A stretch of DNA of 37,097 nt, taken from positions 1-37,097 of the forward strand of contig JAUZSK010000020.1 of assembly GCA_030949565.1 (NCBI GenBank). Direction: 5' to 3'. Shown here piece by piece: positions 18,665 to 27,154 of this stretch (position 1 is its first letter; each line of letters starts with the position of its first letter). Below the pieces are notes generated by a model. The model saw only the letters and a list, made by a program, of their open reading frames with translations. It did not search any database and was not told where the DNA came from. Made by a program: the position numbers and the translations under genes. Source of the stretch: Enterobacterales bacterium. Lineage in GTDB: Bacteria; Pseudomonadota; Gammaproteobacteria; Enterobacterales; Kangiellaceae.

Positions 18665-20053
18665 TTATATCATGATTAAGCTGGCAACTAAATACATAAT
18701 AATGGTAATACCGCCAGCTGTTAATGCATAGGGTAGCTGGGTTCTCACATGCTCCAATAGATCACAACCGGAGGCGATTGCTGATACTGCCGTGGTATCA
18801 GAGATGGGCGAACAGTGGTCACCAAATACGCCGCCACCTAAAATAGCCGCGAGTATGAGTGAAGGTGGCAACCCCATCTGTTGAATAATGGGTACCCCGA
18901 TGGGGATCAAAATAGCGAAAGTGCCCCAAGAGGTTCCTGTTGAAAAAGAAATAATTCCACCGACGATAAAAATCATAGGAGCAATCAGATACAAAGGCAA
19001 AAAATCGCCCACTATTTGTGAAATATAAACGCCCGTTCCTAGCTCTTTTAAACTCGCTCCAAGCGCTAAAGATAAAAGCACAATTGTCACCAAGGGTAAC
19101 AATTCAGCCATACCATTAAACCCTATCTTAACTAGTTGTGCATGTTTAAAACGACCGCTGAGCAGCATCATGCTATAGGCGACTAAACAAGCTAATGAAG
19201 TAGCATAAAAAACGGATTTAGAACCGCTACCCTGCGCTAAATCACCATTGCCAGTCCAGATCATAAAACCAACCATTCCAAAAACCATGGTAAACAATGG
19301 AACAAGCATAAACATAGCGTGTCCGGCTGGCTCTTGATCTTCAGATCCTGATTCTGCGGCCTTTAATTCGGCCATATCTTTAGCCGGTGATTTAGCTAAC
19401 GGACCGTAATATTTGCCGGTATAAGATGAATAAAATACAATCACTAAGGTCACCAGAGCATAGAAATTAAATTTAACGCTACCCCAAAGAATTTCCACCG
19501 AGGATTGACCCAGATCATAGGTGCTCAATAATGCTAAAACATAGGCTCCCCAGGCATTAAGCAGGATAAGAATACAGATAGGAGCGGAGGTACTATCAAT
19601 GATATAGGCGAGTTTGGCCCGACTTAAACCAAATTTATCAAAAAGCCCCCGAGATAAAATGCCAGCGGTAAGTACACTTAGATTTGATTCAATAAATACA
19701 ACCACGCCTGCAAAACTCGCCATCAAGGACACCTGACGTGGCGATTTTGCAAAACCTTTTGAAATAAGGCCATTGACCAAACCAACAACACCTCCAGATG
19801 AGCGCATATAAGCCAACAAAGAACCAACTAAGACACTAAAAATCAAGATACGAGTGTTTCCGGCATCAGAAAAGACATCGGTAATTCGGTCTAGGCTGGA
19901 TAATCCACCAAAAAAGGGTGAAGCCACTAGACTAGCATCTATGAGTAACCATTCAGACACAAAAATGGCCAGTAACAAGGCAAGAATCACTTCTTTTTTC
20001 CACAGAACGATAAAAATGGCGACCAGTGGCGGTAATATTTTAAACCATTCCAT
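18665..20053 (-). CDS. nhaC: NhaC-family Na+/H+ antiporter or sodium-coupled carrier
   Basis: A 462-aa polytopic inner-membrane protein with about eleven or twelve hydrophobic helices. It has the family's signature repeat-type motifs: VVVFIESNLSVLTAG, IIDSTSAPICILILLNAWGAY, ISFSTGTSWGTFAILIPIG and GGGVFGDHCSPISDTTAVSA. The NhaC family exchanges Na+ and H+. Some relatives move amino or organic acids, and since this is the first gene of an operon with hydrolases and a racemase, import of a peptide-derived amino acid is possible. AAGGG precedes the ATG. The gap to the downstream serine hydrolase is 47 bp. The divergent region 20054-20347 separates it from lysA. Confidence 0.87.
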   Translation of the reverse strand: MEWFKILPPLVAIFIVLWKKEVILALLLAIFVSEWLLIDASLVASPFFGGLSSLDRITDVFSDAGNTRILIFSVLVGSLLAYMRSSGGVVGLVNGLISKGFAKSPRQVSLMASFAGVVVFIESNLSVLTAGILSRGLFDKFGLSRAKLAYIIDSTSAPICILILLNAWGAYVLALLSTYDLGQSSVEILWGSVKFNFYALVTLVIVFYSSYTGKYYGPLAKSPAKDMAELKAAESGSEDQEPAGHAMFMLVPLFTMVFGMVGFMIWTGNGDLAQGSGSKSVFYATSLACLVAYSMMLLSGRFKHAQLVKIGFNGMAELLPLVTIVLLSLALGASLKELGTGVYISQIVGDFLPLYLIAPMIFIVGGIISFSTGTSWGTFAILIPIGVPIIQQMGLPPSLILAAILGGGVFGDHCSPISDTTAVSAIASGCDLLEHVRTQLPYALTAGGITIIMYLVASLIMI

Positions 20054-20298
20054 ATTAAAAACCCTTATTTGAATTATTGGTGACTTGAATGCTAGATCAA
20101 CGGGCTATATAGGCCATATTTTGTGGATAAACGCGTAAAATAAGTCTATACGTAATATCTTTTTAAATTCGCTGAAGACAGAGCTTGAATAATAATATAT
20201 TATCTATTTTTATTCTATAGGAATATTTTATTTCTAACAACTTGAATAAATCTAGTTTATTTATTCCTGTGAAGGTGTGACATCCTTTTGACAGTAGC

Positions 20299-20327
20299 TT
20301 GACCTAATTAAATTACCAACCTATAAG
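20299..20327 (+). promoter_or_regulatory. Putative sigma-70 promoter of lysA
   Basis: TTGACC at 20299-20304 and TATAAG at 20322-20327 are separated by 17 bases, the standard spacing. A second TTGACA lies at 20288-20293 but has no good -10 partner. Transcription would start near 20334, leaving a very short leader of about 14 bases before the TTG start codon. Confidence 0.5.
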
Positions 20328-20347
20328 TTTTTATTGGAGAAACAGGC

Positions 20348-21603
20348 TTGAACCATTATCAGTACAAAAATCAACACCTACATATTGAACAAGTCGCTAT
20401 CAATTCGATTGAAAAACAAATCGATACGCCTTTTATTGTTATTCACAAAGCTCAATAGAGCAAGCATACCAGAATTATCAATCCAATTTGCAGCCGATTG
20501 ATCATTTAATTTGTTACGCTGTTAAAGCTAATTCTCACCAAGCCATCATTAAAACCTTGGCGCAACAAGGCGCTGGAGCCGATGTGGTTTCAGAAGGCGA
20601 GTTAAGACGTGCGCTGAAGGCTGGTGTACCCTCTGATAAAATTGTTTATTCGGGTGTTGCCAAAACGGCCAAAGAAATTCAATATGCTCTGTCTCAAAAG
20701 ATCTTGCAATTTAATGTCGAATCAGAAAATGAGCTAGAGGTTATTAATCAGATTGCCATAGAAATGCAAACCACTGCGGCAATCGCCTTTAGAATCAATC
20801 CCGATATCGATGCCAATACCCACGCCAAGATTTCTACAGGTAAATCAGAAAATAAATTTGGCATTCCGATTAGCAAAGCCCGTGAAATCTATCGCAAAGC
20901 CAGTGAAATGAAAGGCATTAAAGTACAGGGTGTCGATGTTCATATTGGTTCGCAATTAACCGACCTAACGCCTTTTCGTCTAACCTTTGAGCGAATTAAA
21001 CACCTAGTAGAAGACCTAACGACGGATGGGATTAATATTGAGATCATCGATCTTGGAGGCGGTTTAGGCGTCAATTATGAGCATAAACAACAAATTGACC
21101 ATGAAATATCTGATTACTGTCAGATGGTTAAAGAGATCTTTGCCTCCAGCCAATGCAAAATATTACTGGAGCCTGGACGTTCATTAGTGGCAAACAGTGG
21201 CTTACTAGTTTCAAAAGTGGTCTACAAGAAACAAGGTGATGAACGATTGTTTCTCATCATTGATGCGGCGATGAATGATTTATTAAGGCCCAGCATGTAT
21301 GACGCTCATCATGAAATTCTATCGGTGCACCAGAAACAAGCCAATGAAACCTATGACGTTGTAGGACCAGTATGCGAAACAGGCGATACCTTTGCCAGAA
21401 ACCGTCAAATGACAGCACTAGAAGAAGGTGAACTGCTGGCAATAACGAATAGCGGAGCTTATGGTGCGGTAATGGCCTCAACCTACAACACCCGACTATT
21501 GATACCCGAAGTTTTGGTGAAAGACGCTGAATATAGTATTATAAAAGCGCGAGTATCCTATGCTGAGCTAATTGATAGAGATCAATTGGCTAACTGGCAA
21601 TAA
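20348..21603 (+). CDS. lysA: Diaminopimelate decarboxylase, TTG start and one frame break near the N terminus
   Basis: LysA decarboxylates meso-diaminopimelate to L-lysine with PLP. The Lys in CYAVKANS binds PLP. HIGSQLTD, DLGGGLGVNY, EPGRSLV, CETGD and the GAYGA segment are the expected substrate and cofactor sites. The ATG at 20488 is too late: a coherent N terminus (NHYQYKNQHLHIEQVAI) starts at TTG 20348, nine bases after a GGAG, and joins the main frame if one T is added to T4 at 20431-20434 (DTPFYCYSQSSIEQAYQNYQ). The corrected protein is 418 aa, exactly the family size. The usual neighbours dapF or xerC are absent; a dipeptidase follows 79 bp downstream. Whether it serves lysine synthesis, salvage of cell-wall DAP, or both is open. 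Confidence 0.92.
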
Positions 21604-21682
21604 CCGCTGCAAGCTAACAAAACTGAATTAATCACAATCAATTTTTTTCATATTCTATTTCATCACTGTGTGAGGTAACACT

Positions 21683-23029
21683 ATGCTGTTCATTCGTATT
21701 ATTGATTTCAAACCACTGCTAAAATTAACAGCCTATGCTTTATTGCTAGTTGCGCTCAATGCTTGCGACCAATCAACTGAGACACCAGCAAAAGTACAAT
21801 CGAAGGGCCAAACCCTAGATGCCGCCACTAGCCAGCCCTCTTCACCGGACGCAGCCTCTTTAAACGATCAACAAGTCAGCCAGTTGCATCAACAACTACT
21901 CACTTTAGACAGTCACGTGGATATCTCTCGTGAATATATGCGAGAGCCAGCATTTGATCCTGGCAAAAAGACCGACATGAAGGTGGATTTTGATAAAATG
22001 AGACGAGGTGGACTTGATACAGTGGTTTTTATTGTCTATGTTGAGCAGAAAAAGCGTGACCAAGCCGGTTATGATGCTGCCTATAAGGCCGCGATTAAAA
22101 AGTTTGATGCTATCCATAAGATGACGGATGAAGTTTACTCGGACCAAATTGAACTGGCCTTGACCCCTGCTGATGTTTATCGAATTAATCAACAAGGCAA
22201 GCTTGTCGCAATTATTGGTGTGGAAAATGGTTATACCCTCGCTAAAAATCTAAACCGCTTGGATGAGTTTTACCGACGTGGTGCTCGCTACTTAGGCTTG
22301 ACCCATAGCGGTCACAACGATATCTGTGATAGTTCAGCGGCCAAAAAATCGCTAGGTGATGTGGCACAAGAACATGGTGGTATGTCTGAATTTGGGCAAC
22401 AGGTGGTTGCTAGAATGAATCAACTCGGAATGATGATTGATCTGTCTCACGCCTCCGATAAGTGCGTTGAAGATGCCCTTAAATACTCTAAAGCACCGAT
22501 TATAGCGTCGCATTCTGGAGCAAGGGCGCTACATAGTCACCCGCGAAACCTGCCCGATAATCTTATCAAAGCTATTGCCGATAAGGGTGGGGTGGTACAG
22601 CTGGTGGCTTATTCGGGCTTTATAAAGGACGATCCCGCGCGCGACGCGGCCTATAAAGCAATGAAAGTTGAAATTGCTAAAACCTACCATGCTGAAAAAT
22701 TTGATTATAAATACCATGAACATACAGCAGAATATGCGTCAGGCATGATTCAACTCAATAAAGACTATCCGCTTGCCTCTGTAAGCCAGTATGTAGACCA
22801 AATAGAACACGTGATTAGGATAGCAGGAATAGACCATGTCGGAATTAGCTCTGATTTTGACGGTGGTGGTGAATTATCCAATTGGCAAAATGCTAGCCAA
22901 TCGTTGAATATCACAAAGGAATTAGTCAAACGAGGCTATAACAAGCAGCAACTTGAAAAAATATGGGGTAAAAACTTTCTTACCAGTTGGGCGTTGATAC
23001 AACAAAGCAAGTCGTTGAATAAAGAATAA
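21683..23029 (+). CDS. Membrane dipeptidase (renal dipeptidase family M19), lipoprotein
   Basis: A zinc dipeptidase, 448 aa, anchored as a lipoprotein: the signal ends in LNAC with Cys28. The metal site is complete: His78 and Asp80 (DSHVDIS), the bridging Glu in GVENGY, His in THSGHND and His in DLSHASD, with SSDFDGG near the end. The family cleaves dipeptides and tolerates D-residues at the second position; bacterial members include D-Ala-D-Ala-type and general Xaa-D-Xaa dipeptidases. GAGG lies seven bases before the ATG. It follows lysA on the same strand and is probably co-transcribed. A long linker (residues 29-65) separates the anchor from the enzyme. Confidence 0.9.
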   Translation: MLFIRIIDFKPLLKLTAYALLLVALNACDQSTETPAKVQSKGQTLDAATSQPSSPDAASLNDQQVSQLHQQLLTLDSHVDISREYMREPAFDPGKKTDMKVDFDKMRRGGLDTVVFIVYVEQKKRDQAGYDAAYKAAIKKFDAIHKMTDEVYSDQIELALTPADVYRINQQGKLVAIIGVENGYTLAKNLNRLDEFYRRGARYLGLTHSGHNDICDSSAAKKSLGDVAQEHGGMSEFGQQVVARMNQLGMMIDLSHASDKCVEDALKYSKAPIIASHSGARALHSHPRNLPDNLIKAIADKGGVVQLVAYSGFIKDDPARDAAYKAMKVEIAKTYHAEKFDYKYHEHTAEYASGMIQLNKDYPLASVSQYVDQIEHVIRIAGIDHVGISSDFDGGGELSNWQNASQSLNITKELVKRGYNKQQLEKIWGKNFLTSWALIQQSKSLNKE

Positions 23030-23062
23030 CCGAGCATTATGCCCTGAGATTATAATATTTTT

Positions 23063-23078
23063 TGTGACACGGTTCACA
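23063..23078. promoter_or_regulatory. Perfect CRP/Vfr-type palindrome
   Basis: TGTGA at 23063-23067 and TCACA at 23074-23078 are separated by exactly six bases, matching the CRP half-site consensus in full, with T-rich flanks on both sides. It is 34 bp past the dipeptidase stop and about 665 bp before nrdJa. No gene close by is an obvious target. A TATAAT at 23051-23056 lies just upstream. The site could act on an unrecognised short transcript or at a distance. Confidence 0.55.
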
Positions 23079-23161
23079 TTTTTAAAATCGGGAAATATCA
23101 ACCAATTTGACTAAACAATTGTTCATGCGCAACACCAAATTTGCTCGATATTGTTGCTAAG

Positions 23162-23194
23162 GCTTGAGTTTATTGACTCCCAATAAATTCAAGC
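23162..23194. repeat. Strong 14-bp stem-loop without a T tract
   Basis: The arms at 23162-23175 and 23181-23194 are complementary at every position if one G-U pair is allowed, with a five-base ACTCC loop. No run of T follows on either strand, so it is not a standard intrinsic terminator. It may protect the 3' end of the lysA-dipeptidase mRNA or be part of a repeat family. Confidence 0.55.
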
Positions 23195-23299
23195 AGCACC
23201 ACTCGCCTTTCATAATATTCATGCCAGTTTTTTTAGCGATAATTTTAGCCTAAAAATAATCATTAAATAGCCCTAATAGCGCTTTACAAGGCTATCTGT

Positions 23300-23348
23300 G
23301 ATCTATATATTGTGTACCCAACAGCGAACATACCACCAGATATAGTAA
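23300..23348. promoter_or_regulatory. Paired NrdR-like boxes upstream of nrdJa
   Basis: Box 1 (23300-23315) matches the 16-base NrdR palindrome (ACAC-A-TATAT-GTGT type) at about 13 positions; its right half is ATATATTGTGT. Box 2 (23333-23348) matches at about 11. Their centres are 33 bp apart, close to three helical turns, the arrangement NrdR needs for cooperative binding. NrdR is the usual repressor of ribonucleotide reductase genes, and the next gene downstream is nrdJa. Confidence 0.5.
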
Positions 23349-23352
23349 TTCG

Positions 23353-23366
23353 TTGATTTTTAACAA
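23353..23366. promoter_or_regulatory. FNR/Anr-like box
   Basis: TTGAT-TTTT-AACAA differs from the FNR consensus (TTGAT, four bases, ATCAA) at one position. It lies between the second NrdR-like box and a putative -35 element. Oxygen-dependent control of a class II reductase, which needs no oxygen, would make sense, but a one-mismatch site in AT-rich DNA can arise by chance. Confidence 0.35.
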
Positions 23367-23369
23367 TTT

Positions 23370-23398
23370 TTGATATTTTGTTAATTAGTGGTTAATTA
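23370..23398 (+). promoter_or_regulatory. Putative nrdJa promoter
   Basis: TTGATA at 23370-23375 and TAATTA at 23393-23398 are 17 bases apart. Start of transcription near 23405 would give an untranslated leader of roughly 340 bases before nrdJa. I see no cobalamin riboswitch signature in that leader, although the enzyme uses adenosylcobalamin. The leader (23405-23742) holds no recognisable gene. Confidence 0.35.
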
Positions 23399-23406
23399 TT
23401 CACTTA

Positions 23407-23415
23407 TTATCCACA
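23407..23415 (+). promoter_or_regulatory. Consensus DnaA box
   Basis: TTATCCACA matches the strict DnaA box. It lies at the expected transcription start of nrdJa. DnaA boxes occur in the nrdAB promoter of E. coli, linking dNTP supply to replication. Chance is not negligible: the same 9-mer also appears at 20122-20130 (complement strand) and inside the second pqiA half. Confidence 0.4.
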
Positions 23416-23742
23416 GTGTTTTGCAGAAGTTATACCCTATTTACTCACAACTAGAGTCAACTAATGGGTATAAATGGGCTTTGGATGACTGGTTATTGGC
23501 AGATATTGAGCACTCCTGAGAGCCCCCTGTAATCAAGGGCAATTACCCGACAAGGTTTAGTGTAATAACGATAAGAAAGACAGTTAGCCACTTTTAATTG
23601 TAATACCCGTGGTTTTAACAAAATATTTAGCTTTAAGTAGACATTTATTAAGAAATAATAATTTAATTTAGAAACAAACAATGATAACTACAACAGGTTC
23701 TGAGTCTTTCGGGGCAGTCAGATCTTCAGAGGGAAACTGTTA

Positions 23743-25896
23743 ATGACAGCATCATTAAAAAAATCAAATACACCTGAAAACTATCAAATCGACTTTCAAA
23801 ATACGTCGGTCGATATCTGGGAAACTAAATATCAGTTAAAAACCAAGGAAGGTGTAGCGGTCGACAAAACCATTGATGATACCTATAAAAGAGTCGCTAA
23901 AGCCTTGGCAGATGTCGAAGATGATAATGATGTCAAAGAGCAAGTCCATAAGGATTTCCTGTGGGCACTGCGTCATGGCGCAATACCAGCCGGTCGAATT
24001 ACATCCAATGCGGGCGCTTTGGCGCATAAGCCTGCCACCTCAACAATCAATTGTACCGTGTCGGGTAGCATTACTGACTCGATGGATGGCATTTTAGAAA
24101 AAGTGCATGAAGCTGGGTTAACCCTTAAGGCCGGTTGTGGTATTGGTTATGAATTTTCAACTCTACGCCCTAAAGATGCTTATGTATCAGGCGCCGGTGC
24201 TTATACCTCTGGCCCATTATCCTTTATGGATATCTACGATAAAATGTGTTTTACGGTCTCGTCGGCTGGCGGTCGCCGTGGCGCTCAGATGGCAACTTTT
24301 GATATTAGCCATCCTGATGTTTTGGACTTTATTCGAGCGAAACGAGAAGACGGACGTTTAAGACAATTCAATTTATCTTTGCTGATTACTGACCCCTTTA
24401 TGCAAGCCGTGATTGAAGACAAAGACTGGCATTTGATTTTTCCTGTCACGGAAAAAGAAATCCAGCAAGATCATATTGACCTTGATGACTCCAATGTAAT
24501 TGTATGGCGCGAATGGCCTATTACCGAAAGTTACCATGTTAATGAGCTCGGTGAAGTCGCCTGTAAAATCCACAAAACGATTAAAGCTAAAAAGTTGTGG
24601 AATCTTATTATGTCTTCAACCTATGATTTTGCAGAACCTGGATTTATTTTAATTGACCAGGTGAACAACAATAATAATAACTGGTTTTGTGAAAACATTA
24701 GAGCAACCAACCCTTGTGGTGAGCAACCACTTCCTCCATACGGTTCTTGCCTGCTTGGTTCAATTAACCTAACTCGTTTTGTGACGAGTCCTTTTAGCGA
24801 ACAAGCCTCTTTTGATTGGGACAAGTTTAAAAAGGTGGTCAAAATCTTCACTCGAATGCTCGATAACGTGGTTGAGATTAATGGTTTACCCCTTATTGGC
24901 CAACGTGAAGCAATCAACTCTAAACGCCGCCACGGTATGGGCTACCTAGGCCTAGGTTCAACCATTACCATGCTGTGTAAAACCTATGGTTCACAGGAAT
25001 CGGTTGAATTTACCGAAAAAGTGACCCAAGTGTTAGCCGTTGAAGGTTGGAAAGCGGCATTGGAACTGAGCAAAGAAAAAGGCCCAGCCCCAATCATGAA
25101 TGAAGAATTCACAGTAACGGGTGCCATGCTGCATAAACGCCCCGAAATGGTCAAAGATGGATTCAAAGTGGGTCATAAAATTAAAGGCAAAGTGTTACAC
25201 ACAAGATATAGCCGTTATATGCAGAAAATAGCTGAAGTAGAGCCTGAACTAGTGGAAGCTTTAGCCAAGCAAGGCGCACGATTTACTCACCATTCATCCA
25301 TTGCACCCACCGGTACAATTTCACTCTCTTTGGCTAACAATGCAAGCAATGGTATTGAACCTAGCTTTGCTCATCATTACGCTAGAAATGTCATAAGGCA
25401 AGGCAAAAAGAGTAAGCAAAAAGTTGATGTATACTCCTATGAATTGCTCGCATACAGAACATTAGTTAATCCTAATGCCATGCCTTTTTCTGAAAAAGAA
25501 GGTGAAAAGCTGCCCGATTATTTTGTGACCGCCGATCATATTACACCAAAGCAGCATGTGGATATTCAAGCGGCTTCACAGAAGTGGATTGATTCGTCTA
25601 TATCTAAAACGGCTAATGTTCCCACAGATTTTCCTTTTGAAGACTTTAAAGATATTTATCTTTACGCATATGAGAAAGGATTAAAAGGATGTACCACATT
25701 CCGTTTTAATCCTGAAGTTTTCCAAGGCGTTCTTGTTAAAGAAGACGATTTAAAAAATACCACTTATCAGTTCACCCTAGAAGATGGTACAAAAATAGAA
25801 CTAAAAGGTGACGAAGAGGTTGAATACGATGGCGAAAGTCATACCGCTGCCAATCTCTTTGATGCTTTAAAAGAAGGCTATTACGGCAAGCTGTAA
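23743..25896 (+). CDS. nrdJ: Adenosylcobalamin-dependent ribonucleoside-diphosphate reductase, catalytic subunit
   Basis: The class II reductase makes deoxyribonucleotides using a radical from adenosylcobalamin, with or without oxygen. It is 717 aa, the size of the split NrdJa subunit found in Pseudomonas. Active-site features are Cys104 (STINCTVSGS, a redox cysteine), NPCGE at 323-327 with Cys325 and Glu327, and APTGTISL in the phosphate site. The GCGIGYEFSTLRP and SAGGRRGAQMATFDISHPD segments are strongly family-like. The C-terminal cysteine tail is missing from this chain and is supplied by the next gene. GAGGG precedes the ATG. No aerobic NrdAB genes are in the window. Confidence 0.95.
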   Translation: MTASLKKSNTPENYQIDFQNTSVDIWETKYQLKTKEGVAVDKTIDDTYKRVAKALADVEDDNDVKEQVHKDFLWALRHGAIPAGRITSNAGALAHKPATSTINCTVSGSITDSMDGILEKVHEAGLTLKAGCGIGYEFSTLRPKDAYVSGAGAYTSGPLSFMDIYDKMCFTVSSAGGRRGAQMATFDISHPDVLDFIRAKREDGRLRQFNLSLLITDPFMQAVIEDKDWHLIFPVTEKEIQQDHIDLDDSNVIVWREWPITESYHVNELGEVACKIHKTIKAKKLWNLIMSSTYDFAEPGFILIDQVNNNNNNWFCENIRATNPCGEQPLPPYGSCLLGSINLTRFVTSPFSEQASFDWDKFKKVVKIFTRMLDNVVEINGLPLIGQREAINSKRRHGMGYLGLGSTITMLCKTYGSQESVEFTEKVTQVLAVEGWKAALELSKEKGPAPIMNEEFTVTGAMLHKRPEMVKDGFKVGHKIKGKVLHTRYSRYMQKIAEVEPELVEALAKQGARFTHHSSIAPTGTISLSLANNASNGIEPSFAHHYARNVIRQGKKSKQKVDVYSYELLAYRTLVNPNAMPFSEKEGEKLPDYFVTADHITPKQHVDIQAASQKWIDSSISKTANVPTDFPFEDFKDIYLYAYEKGLKGCTTFRFNPEVFQGVLVKEDDLKNTTYQFTLEDGTKIELKGDEEVEYDGESHTAANLFDALKEGYYGKL

Positions 25897-25949
25897 AGTC
25901 TAAACATATTATTAAATAAACGATTTAAACAACGGAAAGATTAACGCTA

Positions 25950-26657
25950 ATGGTTAAAAAAATTACATCACCTATCGTCGGTTACAAAGTAAAAAAAGAT
26001 GATGCTGAATTAGAACAAGAAAATGCTGGCAGCTCGGTTTCAAAAAATAAAAAGCCGACGGCTGAAATTGTACAGATGCACGAAAGTGTCAAGCGTCCTG
26101 AGATGCTTTTGGGTTCGACTTATAAAGTGAAAACGCCTTTATCTGAGCATGCACTTTATATGACCATCAATGACATTGTGCTTAACCAGGGTACGGAGCA
26201 TGAATTAAGAAGACCTTTTGAGATCTTTATAAATTCAAAAAATATGGATCATTTTATGTGGGTGGTAGCCCTCACTCGAGTCATTTCAGCAGTCTTCAGA
26301 AAGGGTGGTGATTGCACTTTTCTTGCCGAAGAATTAAAGGCAGTATTTGACCCTAAGGGTGGTTATTTTAAGCCCGGTGGAAAATATATGCCGTCTTTAG
26401 TTGCTGAAATTGGTGATGCCATTGAATCTCATTTAAAAATGATTGGCCTACTTAAAGATGATGGTTTAGATGAGCATCAACAAAAACTAGTGGATCAAAA
26501 ACGTGCTGAATATGATGCCATGCAAGCTGAACAAGTCGATAATAGTACTGATTTTCCTGATGGCGCGCAAATGTGTTCTAAATGTATGACTAAAGCAGCC
26601 ATTTTAATGGATGGATGTATGACTTGCCTCAGTTGCGGCGATTCCAAATGCGGCTAA
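25950..26657 (+). CDS. nrdJb: NrdJb, second subunit of the split class II ribonucleotide reductase
   Basis: This 235-aa protein follows nrdJa after 53 bp. Its middle part (ALYMTINDIVLNQGTEHELRRPFEIFINSKNMDHFMWVVALTRVISAVFRKGG) matches the C-terminal domain of unsplit NrdJ. The C terminus is cysteine-rich (CSKCMTKAAILMDGCMTCLSCG, ending in KCG) and would carry the redox pair that re-reduces the active site after each turnover. P. aeruginosa has the same NrdJa-NrdJb split, and both chains are needed for activity there. The N-terminal roughly 50 residues are hydrophilic and variable. It ends 138 bp before a clear terminator. Confidence 0.9.
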   Translation: MVKKITSPIVGYKVKKDDAELEQENAGSSVSKNKKPTAEIVQMHESVKRPEMLLGSTYKVKTPLSEHALYMTINDIVLNQGTEHELRRPFEIFINSKNMDHFMWVVALTRVISAVFRKGGDCTFLAEELKAVFDPKGGYFKPGGKYMPSLVAEIGDAIESHLKMIGLLKDDGLDEHQQKLVDQKRAEYDAMQAEQVDNSTDFPDGAQMCSKCMTKAAILMDGCMTCLSCGDSKCG

Positions 26658-26794
26658 TTTTTAAAAACGTCGCTAGGTTTAACTGAAATAAGGATGAATT
26701 TCATCAAATAACTAAAGGATTTAAATATGCACTAAACAAGTTTTTAGAGCATATTAACAGTTTGCTAATCTCTGCCGAGTTTAGCTTTTTCTAG

Positions 26795-26824
26795 GCCTGA
26801 TGATTTTTATCAGGCTTTTTTTTT
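26795..26824 (+). terminator. Intrinsic terminator of nrdJa-nrdJb
   Basis: A seven-base-pair GC-containing stem (GCCTGAT at 26795-26801 with ATCAGGC at 26809-26815), a seven-base loop and nine T follow. It is a textbook rho-independent terminator. Confidence 0.9.
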
Positions 26825-27154
26825 GCTGAATTTAGAGATTTCAAATAAGTCATTTTATAATAAAATTAAACTGATATGGACAATTTTTCAATTAGTTGGA
26901 AAATACAATGAAAAAATACTTACTGGTTTGACCTCTAGCAAAATACACCCATAAAAGAGTCTAACTACCATAAATAGGTAGCCATCTTATGAAAATAAGC
27001 CTAACGACTTTATTTGATGATCGGTGCCCACTTTACAGCCTATAATTTGTTATGTTACGGTACTCGCTGACTGAAAAATTCGGTCCATTAAAGGCGGCTA
27101 TTGCTGTCGCACTAACTGCCTTAAATTAAAACAACAATAAGAGGTACAAGAACA
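26825..27154 (+). promoter_or_regulatory. Intergenic leader region with a TATAAT element
   Basis: The 330 bp between the nrd terminator and the small membrane protein hold no gene I can support. A perfect TATAAT is at 27041-27046, though a matching -35 is weak (TGATCG at 27018-27023 with 17-bp spacing). A small hairpin with five-base arms is at 26965-26969/26977-26981. A GAGG site at 27141-27144 precedes the next start codon. Confidence 0.4.

Noticed and set aside
23407..23415. Replication origin, suggested by a strict DnaA box in AT-rich DNA
   Set aside because: Only one strict box lies in the gap, with no cluster and no dnaA, dnaN, gyrB or gidA neighbours.
23405..23742. Cobalamin riboswitch in the long leader of the B12-dependent nrdJ
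   Set aside because: The conserved B12-box core and its flanking helices are not visible; I only see AT-rich sequence and weak short pairings.
27052..27129. A 25-residue open frame starting at ATG 27052, just after the TATAAT
   Set aside because: It has no Shine-Dalgarno, would begin at or before the predicted transcription start and shows no recognisable motif.
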